Assembly (NCBI GenBank): GCA_026986655.1
Contig: JALSOD010000024.1
Location: 1 to 18,519, forward strand
Direction of reading: 5' to 3'
Source: Caldifarciminota bacterium
Lineage (GTDB): Bacteria > Hydrothermota > Hydrothermia > B15-G9 > WFZT01
Length of the DNA: 18,519 nt
This document shows positions 1 to 8,900 of the stretch, piece after piece. Within the stretch, counting starts at the first letter, position 1. The number at the start of each line of letters is the position of its first letter. The translations under genes and the position numbers were made by a program. The notes under the pieces were generated by a model, which did no database searches, was not told the DNA's origin, and was given only the letters and a program-made list of their open reading frames with translations.

Positions 1-330
1 GCCTACAGAACTGTGCCCTCTGTCTTTGTATTTTTGAAAGACATTAAGGAAAAATTGAAGCCCTCTTTACGTGTTCTTGGTATCATTATCAATATGTACG
101 ATGGCCGAGAGGACCTGATGGTCCAGACGGCGAAAGTTCTTGAAGAAAAATACAAAAACATTCCTTTCAAAACAAAGATCCCGAAGGATCTTAATATAGC
201 TGAGGCGCTCGCCTATGGTGAGCCGGTAATTTTCCACGAGCCAGATTCTGCAGGCGCAAGGGCATTCAGACTACTGGCAAAAGAAATTAAAGCAAGAGAG
301 ACGGTTCTTGAGCAGGTGGTTAAGAAATGA
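1..330 (+). CDS. bcsQ: ParA/MinD-family ATPase, BcsQ-like (C-terminal part, 5' end outside window)
   Basis: This is the C-terminal 109 residues of a ParA/Soj/MinD-type P-loop ATPase; the frame is open to the window edge, so the Walker A and switch regions lie outside. The visible part matches the family's end: 'VLGIIINMYDGR' (ParA: GI..T.YD.R), then 'IPKDLNIAEALAYGEPVIFHEP' (ParA: IPR...EA...G.PV..Y.P) and the 'GARAF..LAKEI' final helix. The stop codon overlaps the bcsA start by 4 bp (ATGA at 327-330), so the genes are translationally coupled. In enterobacteria BcsQ sits at this position and is needed for cellulose secretion and polar placement of the synthase; the BcsQ call here rests on that position, since other ParA-type ATPases would look the same in this fragment. 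Confidence 0.8.
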   Translation, partial: AYRTVPSVFVFLKDIKEKLKPSLRVLGIIINMYDGREDLMVQTAKVLEEKYKNIPFKTKIPKDLNIAEALAYGEPVIFHEPDSAGARAFRLLAKEIKARETVLEQVVKK

Positions 331-2450
331 CGGCACTTTTCAGACATGTTCAGAGAGGCGCAAGAAAAATAGACACAGCGGTTGGAAAATTAGTAGTTCA
401 GTTTGGATGGACACGAATTGTCATCTATATTCTCACGTTTATCGTAAGTCTCTACTTCATAAGCTTTAAGCTCTACTGGCGTGAACAGATAATTGTATCA
501 ACACCGATTCTGATTTTAATGTTCATCATTTATAAATGGTTTCCTAAGGAAAAAATTTTCATGCTAACTCTGAGCTTTGCCCTGTCTTTTAGATATTTCT
601 ATTGGAGGGCAACAGAGACTATAAATACATACTACACTGCCAGTTTTATTGTTAGTATCATACTATTAGCTGCTGAGTTATACGGTTTTGCCGTCCTACT
701 CCTCGGCTATTTTGAGATTATTGAGCCTATAAATAGAAAGCCAGTTCCCTTACCTGATGACATAACTAAGTGGCCAACTGTTGACATTTTCATCCCAACA
801 TATGATGAGCCGATCGAGGTATTAAGACCCACAATTGCAGCGGCAATGGTAATAGATTACCCTAAAAAGAAGGTTTATGTGTTAGATGACGGGAGGAGAC
901 CTGAGGTAAAAAAGCTTGCTGAGGAGCTTGGAGCCCATTATATAACTCGTGAAGATAACAAAGGAGCAAAAGCTGGGAATATAAATCACGCCTTAAAATT
1001 AACCAACGGTGACTTAATAGCTATATTTGATGCCGATCATGTGCCGACAAGAAGTTTCCTACAAATGACAGTTGGATTTTTCATCAAGGACCCCAAACTT
1101 GCGCTCGTCCAGACTCCCCACCACTTTTACAACCCGGACGTCTATGAAAGAAACCTATACCTTGAGAAGGTTCTACCTGAAGAGCAGCAGTACTTCTACC
1201 ATCTCGTTCAGCCAGGCAAGGATCTCTGGAATGCCGTTTACTTTTGTGGTTCTTGCGCAGTACTCAGAAGAAAAGCCTTAGAGGAAATTGGTGGAATAGC
1301 ACAGGAAACCGTCACGGAAGACGCTCATACATCGATAAAACTCCATGCCAACGGTTGGAATTCTGTTTATCTTGGGATACCGCAGGCTGCAGGTATTGCC
1401 ACAGACAGATACTCCTTTTACATCAGTCAAAGGGGAAGATGGACAAGGGGAATGATTCAAATATTCAGGCTTGATAACCCGCTCTTTAAAAAGGGACTTA
1501 CAATCCCGCAGAGATTGGCATATTTAAACTCAATGATACATTTCTTCTCTGGCTATGCGAGGATAGTCTTCATCCTCGCTCCGTTGAGTTATCTCCTATT
1601 TGGAATTTACCCACTGGTAGGAACAGCAATTGATGTTGTGGCCTACGCTTTCCCACATTTGATCGGTGCAGTTTTAGCTGGTTCTTTGATGTCCAAAAAT
1701 GTTAGACATTCATTCTGGACAGAGATCTATGAAACAGCCCGATCTTATTATTCCCTCGTAATATCTACAGTTACCTTAATAAATCCAAGGGCAGGTAGAT
1801 TTGTGGTTACACCCAAAGTTGCAAGTGAAGATAAATACTACTTTGACATCAGGCCAGTTCGACCACTCCTCATTTTGCTTGCTTTAACTGTCATTGGAAT
1901 AATCTTTACGCCAATAAGGTGGCATAATCATCCAGATGAGCTTGACGCTGTTCTCATAAATGGATTCTGGAATTTATTTAACTTCTTCATAGTACTTGCG
2001 TCTGTTTTCGTAGCTTATGAAAGACCGCAGAGAAGAAGGTACTATCGTGTGGAGGTTGATCTCCCCTGCCAGGTTTGGATTAGAAGCAAGGGGTACATAG
2101 GAAAAGTTAACGACATATCCGAAGGCGGCGCAAAGATTAGTATAAATAAAGCCTTAGATTTACCTAAGGAGATAGATATTATTATCTTCGGCAAGCAGGG
2201 GAAGCGTGTATTCCTGCGGGCAGAGGTAGCATGGTCTGTAAAATTACAAAATTCGACCATTGCTGGTTTGAAATTTAATCTGTCCGAAGATGATATACAG
2301 ACAAGAAAGGACATTATTCAGCTTATTTACTCACCGGCAGATAAATGGATTTACACTGAAGCTGAGGATGATAACCCTATCAAGTCGCTTGGTAGGGTTA
2401 TCACGACTCCTTACAGAGTTCTGGCAAATGTCGTAAAGTCTAAAAAGTGA
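327..2450 (+). CDS. bcsA: Cellulose synthase catalytic subunit (UDP-glucose-forming GT2) with C-terminal PilZ domain
   Basis: BcsA is the inner-membrane enzyme that polymerises UDP-glucose into beta-1,4-glucan and threads it through its own channel. The 707 residues begin with hydrophobic helices at about 31-46, 57-72, 77-93 and 103-129. The GT2 domain follows with all expected motifs: PTYDEP (157-162), DDG (187-189), DAD (235-237), FCGSC (307-311), the catalytic TED (330-332) and QRGRW (368-372). Further helices lie near 403-455, and the gating-loop motif FVVTPK (FxVTxK) is at 492-497. After two more helices (about 511-563) a PilZ domain carries RRYYR (570-574, the RxxxR motif) and DISEGG (596-601), the residues that bind cyclic di-GMP, so activation by c-di-GMP is expected. 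A Shine-Dalgarno-like AGGTGG (314-319) precedes the start. It is coupled to the upstream bcsQ-like gene and followed after 18 bp by bcsB. Every key residue is present, so an active enzyme is likely. Confidence 0.97.
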   Translation: MTALFRHVQRGARKIDTAVGKLVVQFGWTRIVIYILTFIVSLYFISFKLYWREQIIVSTPILILMFIIYKWFPKEKIFMLTLSFALSFRYFYWRATETINTYYTASFIVSIILLAAELYGFAVLLLGYFEIIEPINRKPVPLPDDITKWPTVDIFIPTYDEPIEVLRPTIAAAMVIDYPKKKVYVLDDGRRPEVKKLAEELGAHYITREDNKGAKAGNINHALKLTNGDLIAIFDADHVPTRSFLQMTVGFFIKDPKLALVQTPHHFYNPDVYERNLYLEKVLPEEQQYFYHLVQPGKDLWNAVYFCGSCAVLRRKALEEIGGIAQETVTEDAHTSIKLHANGWNSVYLGIPQAAGIATDRYSFYISQRGRWTRGMIQIFRLDNPLFKKGLTIPQRLAYLNSMIHFFSGYARIVFILAPLSYLLFGIYPLVGTAIDVVAYAFPHLIGAVLAGSLMSKNVRHSFWTEIYETARSYYSLVISTVTLINPRAGRFVVTPKVASEDKYYFDIRPVRPLLILLALTVIGIIFTPIRWHNHPDELDAVLINGFWNLFNFFIVLASVFVAYERPQRRRYYRVEVDLPCQVWIRSKGYIGKVNDISEGGAKISINKALDLPKEIDIIIFGKQGKRVFLRAEVAWSVKLQNSTIAGLKFNLSEDDIQTRKDIIQLIYSPADKWIYTEAEDDNPIKSLGRVITTPYRVLANVVKSKK

Positions 2451-2468
2451 GGTAAAAAGGAGGATAAG

Positions 2469-4826
2469 ATGAGAAAGATGGCTTTCCTGATGGCTTTTTT
2501 AGTTTTAACAGGCTCTTCTCTAAATGCTGTAACAATTAAAAAGAAAACCTATAGGAGACCCAGTGCTAAGACGAATTATAAAAAGTATACGAAAAAAGTT
2601 ATTCCGGCAAAGGTAAAAAAAATAGTGAAAAAGCAAGGAGTAAAACCACCTGTAAATTCCACTCCTAAGTTGACCGGTATATCAGTTTATAGGGCTACCT
2701 TTGAAAAGGACTTTTATTTGAAGCATGACCTTACTATGAAGGGCCTTCATGCTACGGAAAGGTTGACTTTTACCAAACCCCGCAGGTGGAATATCCTTGA
2801 GGGCACAGAGCTACATATATTCTTCAATCATTCTGAGGCTTTATTACCGAGTCTATCTCATCTTTCCATAGCCATCAACAACATAAGTCTTAAATCGATA
2901 ACGCTAACCAAAGAAAATTCGGTCACTACTGAAGTTATTCTCCCCATTCCTCCCTACATACTCGACGATTATAACACGTTGAGTTTCCTTGTTGATCAGC
3001 ACTATACAGAGGACTGTGAGGATCCATTTTCTCCAGCTCTCTGGACGAAAATCTCAAAGAAGTCATACATACTCTTCAAGTATAGGCCACTCTCCCCCAT
3101 CGTTAACCTCGGTCTCTTTCCCTATCCATTTTTTGATAAGAGAGACTATGGTACGAGGGAGATAAACTTCGTTGTACCAAAGATTCCAACTGTCTCAACA
3201 GTTGAGGCTATCTCCTACATCGATTTTATTCTTTCAAACTTCATTTCGTTCAGGGATTTAAAAATAAATCTGCTAAAATCAGCTTCTGAGACGGATAAAG
3301 ATATCATTCTGGTTGGAACGATTAAAGAGAACCCTGAAATTTTGAAATTTGCCTCAATGGAAGAACTGTTCCCAACAAAAGGGGGAGCAAATATTTCCCC
3401 CGGAACCGGTGTCCTCCTGATCAAAAATGATCCAAAGAATACCAAGAGGGCCGTTTTGATCGTAACCGGCGTTGATCCGCCAGGAGTGGAGAAAGCCGCT
3501 AAAGCCCTCTTTCTGGCGAGTAAGATCCTTTCAGGACAGAGAGGCATCATCTATGAAGCCAATCCAGTTGACACGTTAAGGAAGAGGGAACAGGTTGGTT
3601 ATATTCCTTTGAAGAAAAAATTCAAATTATACGAGCTCGGCATGTCCGATACAACAGTTAGAGGTTTTTATGCAAAACCCGTCAATATAAACCTATTCAC
3701 CCAACCTGATGCTCAGTTCTTTCCCAAAGGCTCGAAGCTAAATCTTGTCTACAGTTACAGTGCTGGATTGGATAGCCGACTTTCAACAATAGAAGTTATT
3801 ATTAACAACAGATCTGTTGTTTCCAAACTCCTCAGAAACAAGGCTGGTGAATCTTATGCTACCTTGAGTGTACCACTACCAACATGGCTACTTGGCCCAA
3901 GAAACCACATGCTCGTGGTGTTCCACCTATTCCCGATTAATTATGACCCATGCAGAAGAGTATCTGACAAACAAATATGGGCAACAGTACATGCAAAAAC
4001 TGAGATTAAACTTGACAGGGAATATTTTGTAGAAATGCCTGACGTTAGCCTCATAAAATTCGGTGGTTTTCCCTATACGCTCTGGGCAAATATGAAAGAC
4101 GTTGTGTTCGTGATACCAGACAAGTACAACACACAGGACATACATAATCTGCTACTCCTCGTTTCATATTTTGGGAAAAACACGTTCCCTCAGTCCATTA
4201 AATTCAGAGTCGTCACGCCCGGACTCTTAAATGGAACTGAATTCCTGAAGAACTACCACATTATTGCCATTGGAAATGAGAGTAACAATTCTTTTGTGAG
4301 GGAGTTATCCGACAGGAAGTACCTCTTTGTCACGAAGGCTGGCGTAAAAACTCTGAGAACGTACATAAGAACAAGGAAGAGGAGTTTGTGGCATAGAATT
4401 TTCGGTGGCGGTGAAGAGGGAGTTAGGACGGATATCTTAAAGGCTTACGACTTTGATTCTGCTGGTTATCTCGAACAGATAATTTCCCCGTTCAATAAAG
4501 ACAAAACCGTTCTCGTGGCATATGCAAGGAATGAGAAAAACATTCAGTACCCACTTGAGGCGTTACTTGCGCCAAAAATTCTTACGAAATTCAAAAAGGG
4601 CAATATAATTGTCGTTAACTCTGCCCTGGAAGTCAGATCTATAGATGTGGGGAAGAAAAGAATCGTCGGGAATGTAAGCTTTTTAAAGAGATTAAAATTC
4701 TACATTTCAAGGCATGTGATACTTCTTTCAATCATTTTGATCATTGTTCTCTATCTCCTCTACAAGGTTATCAGGGCTATCGTGGAAGCTTACAAGAGAC
4801 GTAGACTCATGGAAGAGGAGGAGTAA
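2469..4826 (+). CDS. bcsB: Cellulose synthase periplasmic/regulatory subunit BcsB
   Basis: BcsB is the periplasmic partner of BcsA, anchored by one C-terminal helix, and guides the nascent glucan across the periplasm. The 785-residue protein has a signal peptide (1-20, ending SSLNA), then an unusually Lys-rich stretch (about 24-60). Two carbohydrate-binding jelly-roll regions follow; the first has the family motif EDCEDPFSPALW (181-192) and the second a related block 'FPINYDPCRRVSDKQIW'. A C-terminal membrane helix (about 745-768, 'HVILLSIILIIVLYLLY') is followed by a basic-acidic tail. Length and architecture agree with BcsB (about 750-780 residues). AAGGAGG at 2457-2463 lies 5 bases before the ATG. 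The last 20 bp overlap the 3' end of bcsZ on the opposite strand. Confidence 0.95.
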   Translation: MRKMAFLMAFLVLTGSSLNAVTIKKKTYRRPSAKTNYKKYTKKVIPAKVKKIVKKQGVKPPVNSTPKLTGISVYRATFEKDFYLKHDLTMKGLHATERLTFTKPRRWNILEGTELHIFFNHSEALLPSLSHLSIAINNISLKSITLTKENSVTTEVILPIPPYILDDYNTLSFLVDQHYTEDCEDPFSPALWTKISKKSYILFKYRPLSPIVNLGLFPYPFFDKRDYGTREINFVVPKIPTVSTVEAISYIDFILSNFISFRDLKINLLKSASETDKDIILVGTIKENPEILKFASMEELFPTKGGANISPGTGVLLIKNDPKNTKRAVLIVTGVDPPGVEKAAKALFLASKILSGQRGIIYEANPVDTLRKREQVGYIPLKKKFKLYELGMSDTTVRGFYAKPVNINLFTQPDAQFFPKGSKLNLVYSYSAGLDSRLSTIEVIINNRSVVSKLLRNKAGESYATLSVPLPTWLLGPRNHMLVVFHLFPINYDPCRRVSDKQIWATVHAKTEIKLDREYFVEMPDVSLIKFGGFPYTLWANMKDVVFVIPDKYNTQDIHNLLLLVSYFGKNTFPQSIKFRVVTPGLLNGTEFLKNYHIIAIGNESNNSFVRELSDRKYLFVTKAGVKTLRTYIRTRKRSLWHRIFGGGEEGVRTDILKAYDFDSAGYLEQIISPFNKDKTVLVAYARNEKNIQYPLEALLAPKILTKFKKGNIIVVNSALEVRSIDVGKKRIVGNVSFLKRLKFYISRHVILLSIILIIVLYLLYKVIRAIVEAYKRRRLMEEEE

Positions 4827-5910
4827 GGGCAAATATAAAGGCAAGAGAAAACCACACTATATTTTGAGCGTAGTAATCTCTGGGATTTCCAAAAATACCC
4901 TTTTTGTAACTCTTGAGGATTTTCTTCTTGCAAATATCTTTGAAAGTTTTTTTATCGATAACATAGATGGCCGGGAGAATTCCTCCATAGATTGATAGAG
5001 CTTCAAAATTTTTTCTCGGGAAACCGTAGACGGTAATTTCTGCAGGTATCATCTCCCTCGCTTTCCAGAAGGAGACAAGCCATTTCTGTGAATGAAGATA
5101 AGAAATGGCTACATCACGTTTGAAGAGCTTGTAATCCAGGTAAACGTTCTGGAAAACTCTCATAGCGTCAAAGCCGAAGTCAGATGTATTGTCTGTAGGA
5201 TCATCATCCACAATATATATTTCTCCAGTCTCAGAATTGACAAAGGCCCAATTTACAGGTAGCCCAACCCATGTAGATGCTTTGTCCAGTACCCTGTAAG
5301 TGGAAACGATAAGGGTGTCCCAGGGTCTTGTACTATCAATCTCACTGAAATATGGGTAAGCGAAGGGCAAGAAATAACTCGGATTAATTTTGTAGTCCTT
5401 GTAATCCTTTGCCCATTCTCCCGGAAGAATATAATACCAGTCACCCACTCTCACCACTTCTTTTGTCCAGATGTCACCTAAAATTTTTCTGGCCATAACC
5501 CTTAAAGAATCATCCTTCCATTTTTTGTAGGCAAGAATAAGACTAAATGCGATCAGCTGATCAGCGTCTCCCGCTGAATTGGTATCAAGCACCCCCCAGT
5601 TTCCAGATTTGTCTCTCCCCCATTTCCAGGCAAAAAGCCAATCTCCTCTGGGGTATCTTAGATTTCTAATTGCCCAATCAAGGGTTAAATAAAACGTCGT
5701 CCTGTCATTCATTAATACTGAACGGAACATAGCATACGCCTGTCCCTCGGAGGTTGAAATATTCCCATTGAATTTGTCGATGACACGACCATCCTTCTGA
5801 ATGAATTGCTCTTTGTAAGTTGACCAGCTCTCATTTAAAATTTTCTTTACACTTTTGGCATTACATGAGTAACTCATAATAAAAAAAATAATTGCTTTAA
5901 CGAGTATCAT
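4807..5910 (-). CDS. bcsZ: Glycoside hydrolase family 8 endo-glucanase (BcsZ-type)
   Basis: This periplasmic endo-beta-1,4-glucanase clips or edits the glucan during export; BcsZ is encoded in most bcs loci. The 367 residues start with a hydrophobic leader (about 1-15) ending YSC; C16 could be a weak lipobox, so a lipoprotein is possible. GH8 motifs are clear: SEGQAYAM with the proton-donor Glu55, the conserved Asp pair in NSAGDADQL (115/117), NPSYFLPFAYPYF (about 176-188) and GFDAMRV with the presumed general base Asp248. An intact enzyme is expected. The gene keeps the enterobacterial position between bcsB and bcsC but is on the opposite strand, overlapping the bcsB tail by 20 bp and diverging from bcsC across only 30 bp. 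No Shine-Dalgarno sequence precedes the ATG, and a promoter -10 box lies 7 bases upstream, so the mRNA may be leaderless. GH8 also contains chitosanases and xylanases; the context favours cellulose. Confidence 0.93.
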   Translation of the reverse strand: MILVKAIIFFIMSYSCNAKSVKKILNESWSTYKEQFIQKDGRVIDKFNGNISTSEGQAYAMFRSVLMNDRTTFYLTLDWAIRNLRYPRGDWLFAWKWGRDKSGNWGVLDTNSAGDADQLIAFSLILAYKKWKDDSLRVMARKILGDIWTKEVVRVGDWYYILPGEWAKDYKDYKINPSYFLPFAYPYFSEIDSTRPWDTLIVSTYRVLDKASTWVGLPVNWAFVNSETGEIYIVDDDPTDNTSDFGFDAMRVFQNVYLDYKLFKRDVAISYLHSQKWLVSFWKAREMIPAEITVYGFPRKNFEALSIYGGILPAIYVIDKKTFKDICKKKILKSYKKGIFGNPRDYYAQNIVWFSLAFIFALTPPLP

Positions 5911-5920
5911 GGTCTATATT
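5892..5920 (+). promoter_or_regulatory. Putative sigma70-type promoter of bcsC
   Basis: A -35-like TTGCTT (5892-5897) is followed after exactly 17 bases by a -10-like TATATT (5915-5920). The predicted start near 5927 leaves a leader of about 14 bases, just containing the Shine-Dalgarno site at 5929-5933. The -35 lies inside the 5' end of bcsZ. Prediction from sequence only. Confidence 0.5.
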
Positions 5921-5946
5921 TTAAATTTGGAGGTGCTTCCATGCAA
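5918..5946 (-). promoter_or_regulatory. Putative promoter of bcsZ, face to face with the bcsC promoter
   Basis: On the minus strand TTGCAT (plus positions 5941-5946, overlapping the bcsC start codon) is followed after 17 bases by TAAAAT (5918-5923). The -10 box ends 7 bases before the bcsZ ATG, so transcription would begin at or next to the start codon. The two -10 boxes share positions 5918-5920, so only one polymerase could occupy the site at a time. Confidence 0.45.
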
Positions 5947-8900
5947 ATAATAGCTTCAATATTGATGGTTGGAATGCTGTTTTCGGTAAGTCCAAAGAAG
6001 GCTAAGGGTGACGTTTATGGTCTTGATGTTAGGCTTAAGATTGCAAGATCTCTTAAAAAAGCGGGGAAATTCGATGCTGCTGAAAAAGCTTATAGGGATC
6101 TACTGAAATACTATCCGAACAACCCTGATGGTCTGAAAGAACTCGCCGAGATCCTGAGTACAAAAAAGTCTGGTTGGAACGAAGCCATCAGGTTATTGAG
6201 GAAATATTTGAAAATCAAGCCAAAGGATGCTGACGCCCATTATTTGCTTTCTCAGCTTTATATCTATAAATCGGACTTACGAAATGCCGAGAAAGAGTTA
6301 AAGATTACATTAAAACTGAACCCTAAAAATCTAAAGGCAAAGCTTGACCTTGCAAGGGTGTTATACTGGCAGGGAAAAGGCAAACAGGCGGTTAAGTACT
6401 TTGAAGACATTGAGAAGACCAAGCCCTCACTCTTTACCTATAAATCGCGTCTCGAGTACGCATACTCGCTCCTCCAGGCTGGAAGGTACAGCAAAGCTAA
6501 GAGTATTTTTCTTAGTCTCAAGTCCGGCGGTGGCAGGGACGTGCTTTTTGGACTTGCTATGTGTGAAAAAAAGTTGGGAAACTACTCCCAGGCCCTCCGC
6601 TACCTGAGAAGGATTCTGGCTCAGAACCCTAATGATGTAAACAGTATTGTAGAAATTGCCCGTATCTATGCTGCTGAGGGACTTACTTCAAAAGCCATTC
6701 AATACTACAAAAAAGCTTTAAAATACAGACCCAACGACGAGAACCTCAAATTTGAATATATCCAGGTAGCATCATCCAACCCCAGGACCGCAAGGGAACT
6801 CCTACAAGAGGTTAAGCAATTGATGGAGAAAAATCCCAACAATCTGGATTATCAGCTTGAATATGCGCACATTCTCTCCAACATTCCTGAGAGGAGGGAG
6901 GAAGCTATTAGAATCTATGAAAAAATTCTTGAGAAATTTCCCGATCAAAAAAAGGCATTAAAGGGTCTAAGAGACGCTGTTGTCCGCATGGAAGGTAAAC
7001 CTGACATGATACCCATATATTTGAAACTCCTTAAAACTTTTCCCAACGATGTGAATTTGAGATTGAAATTAGCAGAGGCTTATAACAATGCCGGGAAACC
7101 AGACGTGGCCCTATCATGGTTTAAATCGGCCCTCAGGCTTGATCCGAACAACGTCTGGGCCAATCTCGGAATCGGAGGAATTTACATCAATCAAAAACAG
7201 TACGACCAGGCAATAATTTACTACAAAAAAGCACTTGAAAAAGAACCTGACAACTATTACGCACTCTCAGGTCTTGGTGGAGCATACCTGGCTCTTGGAG
7301 ATAAAAAGTCTGCCCTGAATTACTACCGCAGGGCTTACAAGGTTAAGCCAACAGCTGAAGTTCTTAAAGCCATCAAGGAGATCGAAGGAGAAGAGAGAGT
7401 TGAAAAGGCTGAGAGACTCAAGAAAATCGGCAACTATGCAAAGGCAATTGCAATTTATAAGGAGCTCTTGAAACAAACACCAGATAGCAAAAGGATTCTC
7501 CTCGGTCTTGCAACGTGCTATCATGAGCTCGGTCAGGAAGAAAAAGCTATCGAATACTATGACCGTATTCTTGAGCTAAATCCAGAGGATAAGGACGCAA
7601 TAATAGGTAAGGGATGGGCCCTTTTAGGACTTGGTAAATACCAGGAAGCTATTAAGCTCATTCAGGATCACAACCTGATTCACGACCCAGACGGTATAAA
7701 AATTCTTCAGCAGGCACAGATTCAGTACTATATCAAAGAGGCGGAGAAGGAAAAAAAACAGGGTCATTATGAAAAAGCCTTAAAATACTATCTCACAGCA
7801 AGAAAAATTGCGCCGGACAACCTGGACCTGCTAAAAGGGATGGCAGGTATTTACATGCTCATGAAAAGATTCTCAGACGCCGCCTCTATCTTCGAAATTC
7901 TTCTTCAAAAATCACCAAACGATACAACACTTTTGAGATCTTATGCGGATGCCCTTTATTCCAGCGGACAGACAGATAGGGCCATGAGGATTTATGAGCG
8001 ACTCTACAAGATGACAGAATCTCCTGTTGTTCTTGCAAAAATAAATAAGATCAAATATATGGATAAACTGAAACAGGCTGAATATTTTAAATCTCGTGGT
8101 AGACTCGAAAAGGCTGCCGAAATTTATCAAAAGCTTTATGAACAAAATCCAGCCGATATTAACATAATGCTTGGCCTCGCAGGAGTTTATTTCGATCTCG
8201 GAAAGTATGAAGAGGCAAGAAAACTCTACAGCCAGGTACTGGTCCTTGATCCAACAAATAAGGATGCCTTACAGGGACTCGTAGGTGCACTGATAAAATT
8301 GCACAAGGAAGATAAAGCACTCACCTACCTGATCAACCTTTACAAACAGTATAAAACAAAGGAAATTGAGGATCAGATACGAAAGGTTGAGGTTTACAGG
8401 ATCGTCAAAAAGGCCGAAGAGTACAAGAAAAAACACAGGTTTTATACTGCTTTCGTTCTCTATAAAAAGGCCTATCAGATTGACCCAAACAATGTAGATG
8501 TACTTAAAGGCCTTGCTGGTCTTTACGCGGCAAACGGCCAGTTTGAAGAGGCAGCAAAACTGTACGAACACGCTCTGCAGTTGAACCCGGATGATGAAGA
8601 TATTGCAATAGACCTCGCAAGAGTATACAGAGGCCTGGGGAAGGATTATTCTGCACTGAAAATCTTACGTAGACTCCACGTGACAACCCTTGATCCACGA
8701 GTTGCACTTGAATACGCAAGGATCCTCTACTCTCTCAACATGAAGTATGATGCTCTTAAGGTCCTTGAAGTTGCGGATATGAATGCAGGCAGAGGCAAAA
8801 AGAAAGGAGGTGAAGAATTCCTCCCCCCTTTTTTACCGGAGGATACGCTCGAAGCTATAATGGAAGATACACTGAATGTTGCCCGGGAAATTGGACTTGA

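Noticed and set aside
3215..3550. Minus-strand open frame of 111 codons inside bcsB
   Set aside because: It lies fully opposite a well-supported BcsB coding frame, has no recognisable motif or ribosome site, and looks like an antisense shadow.
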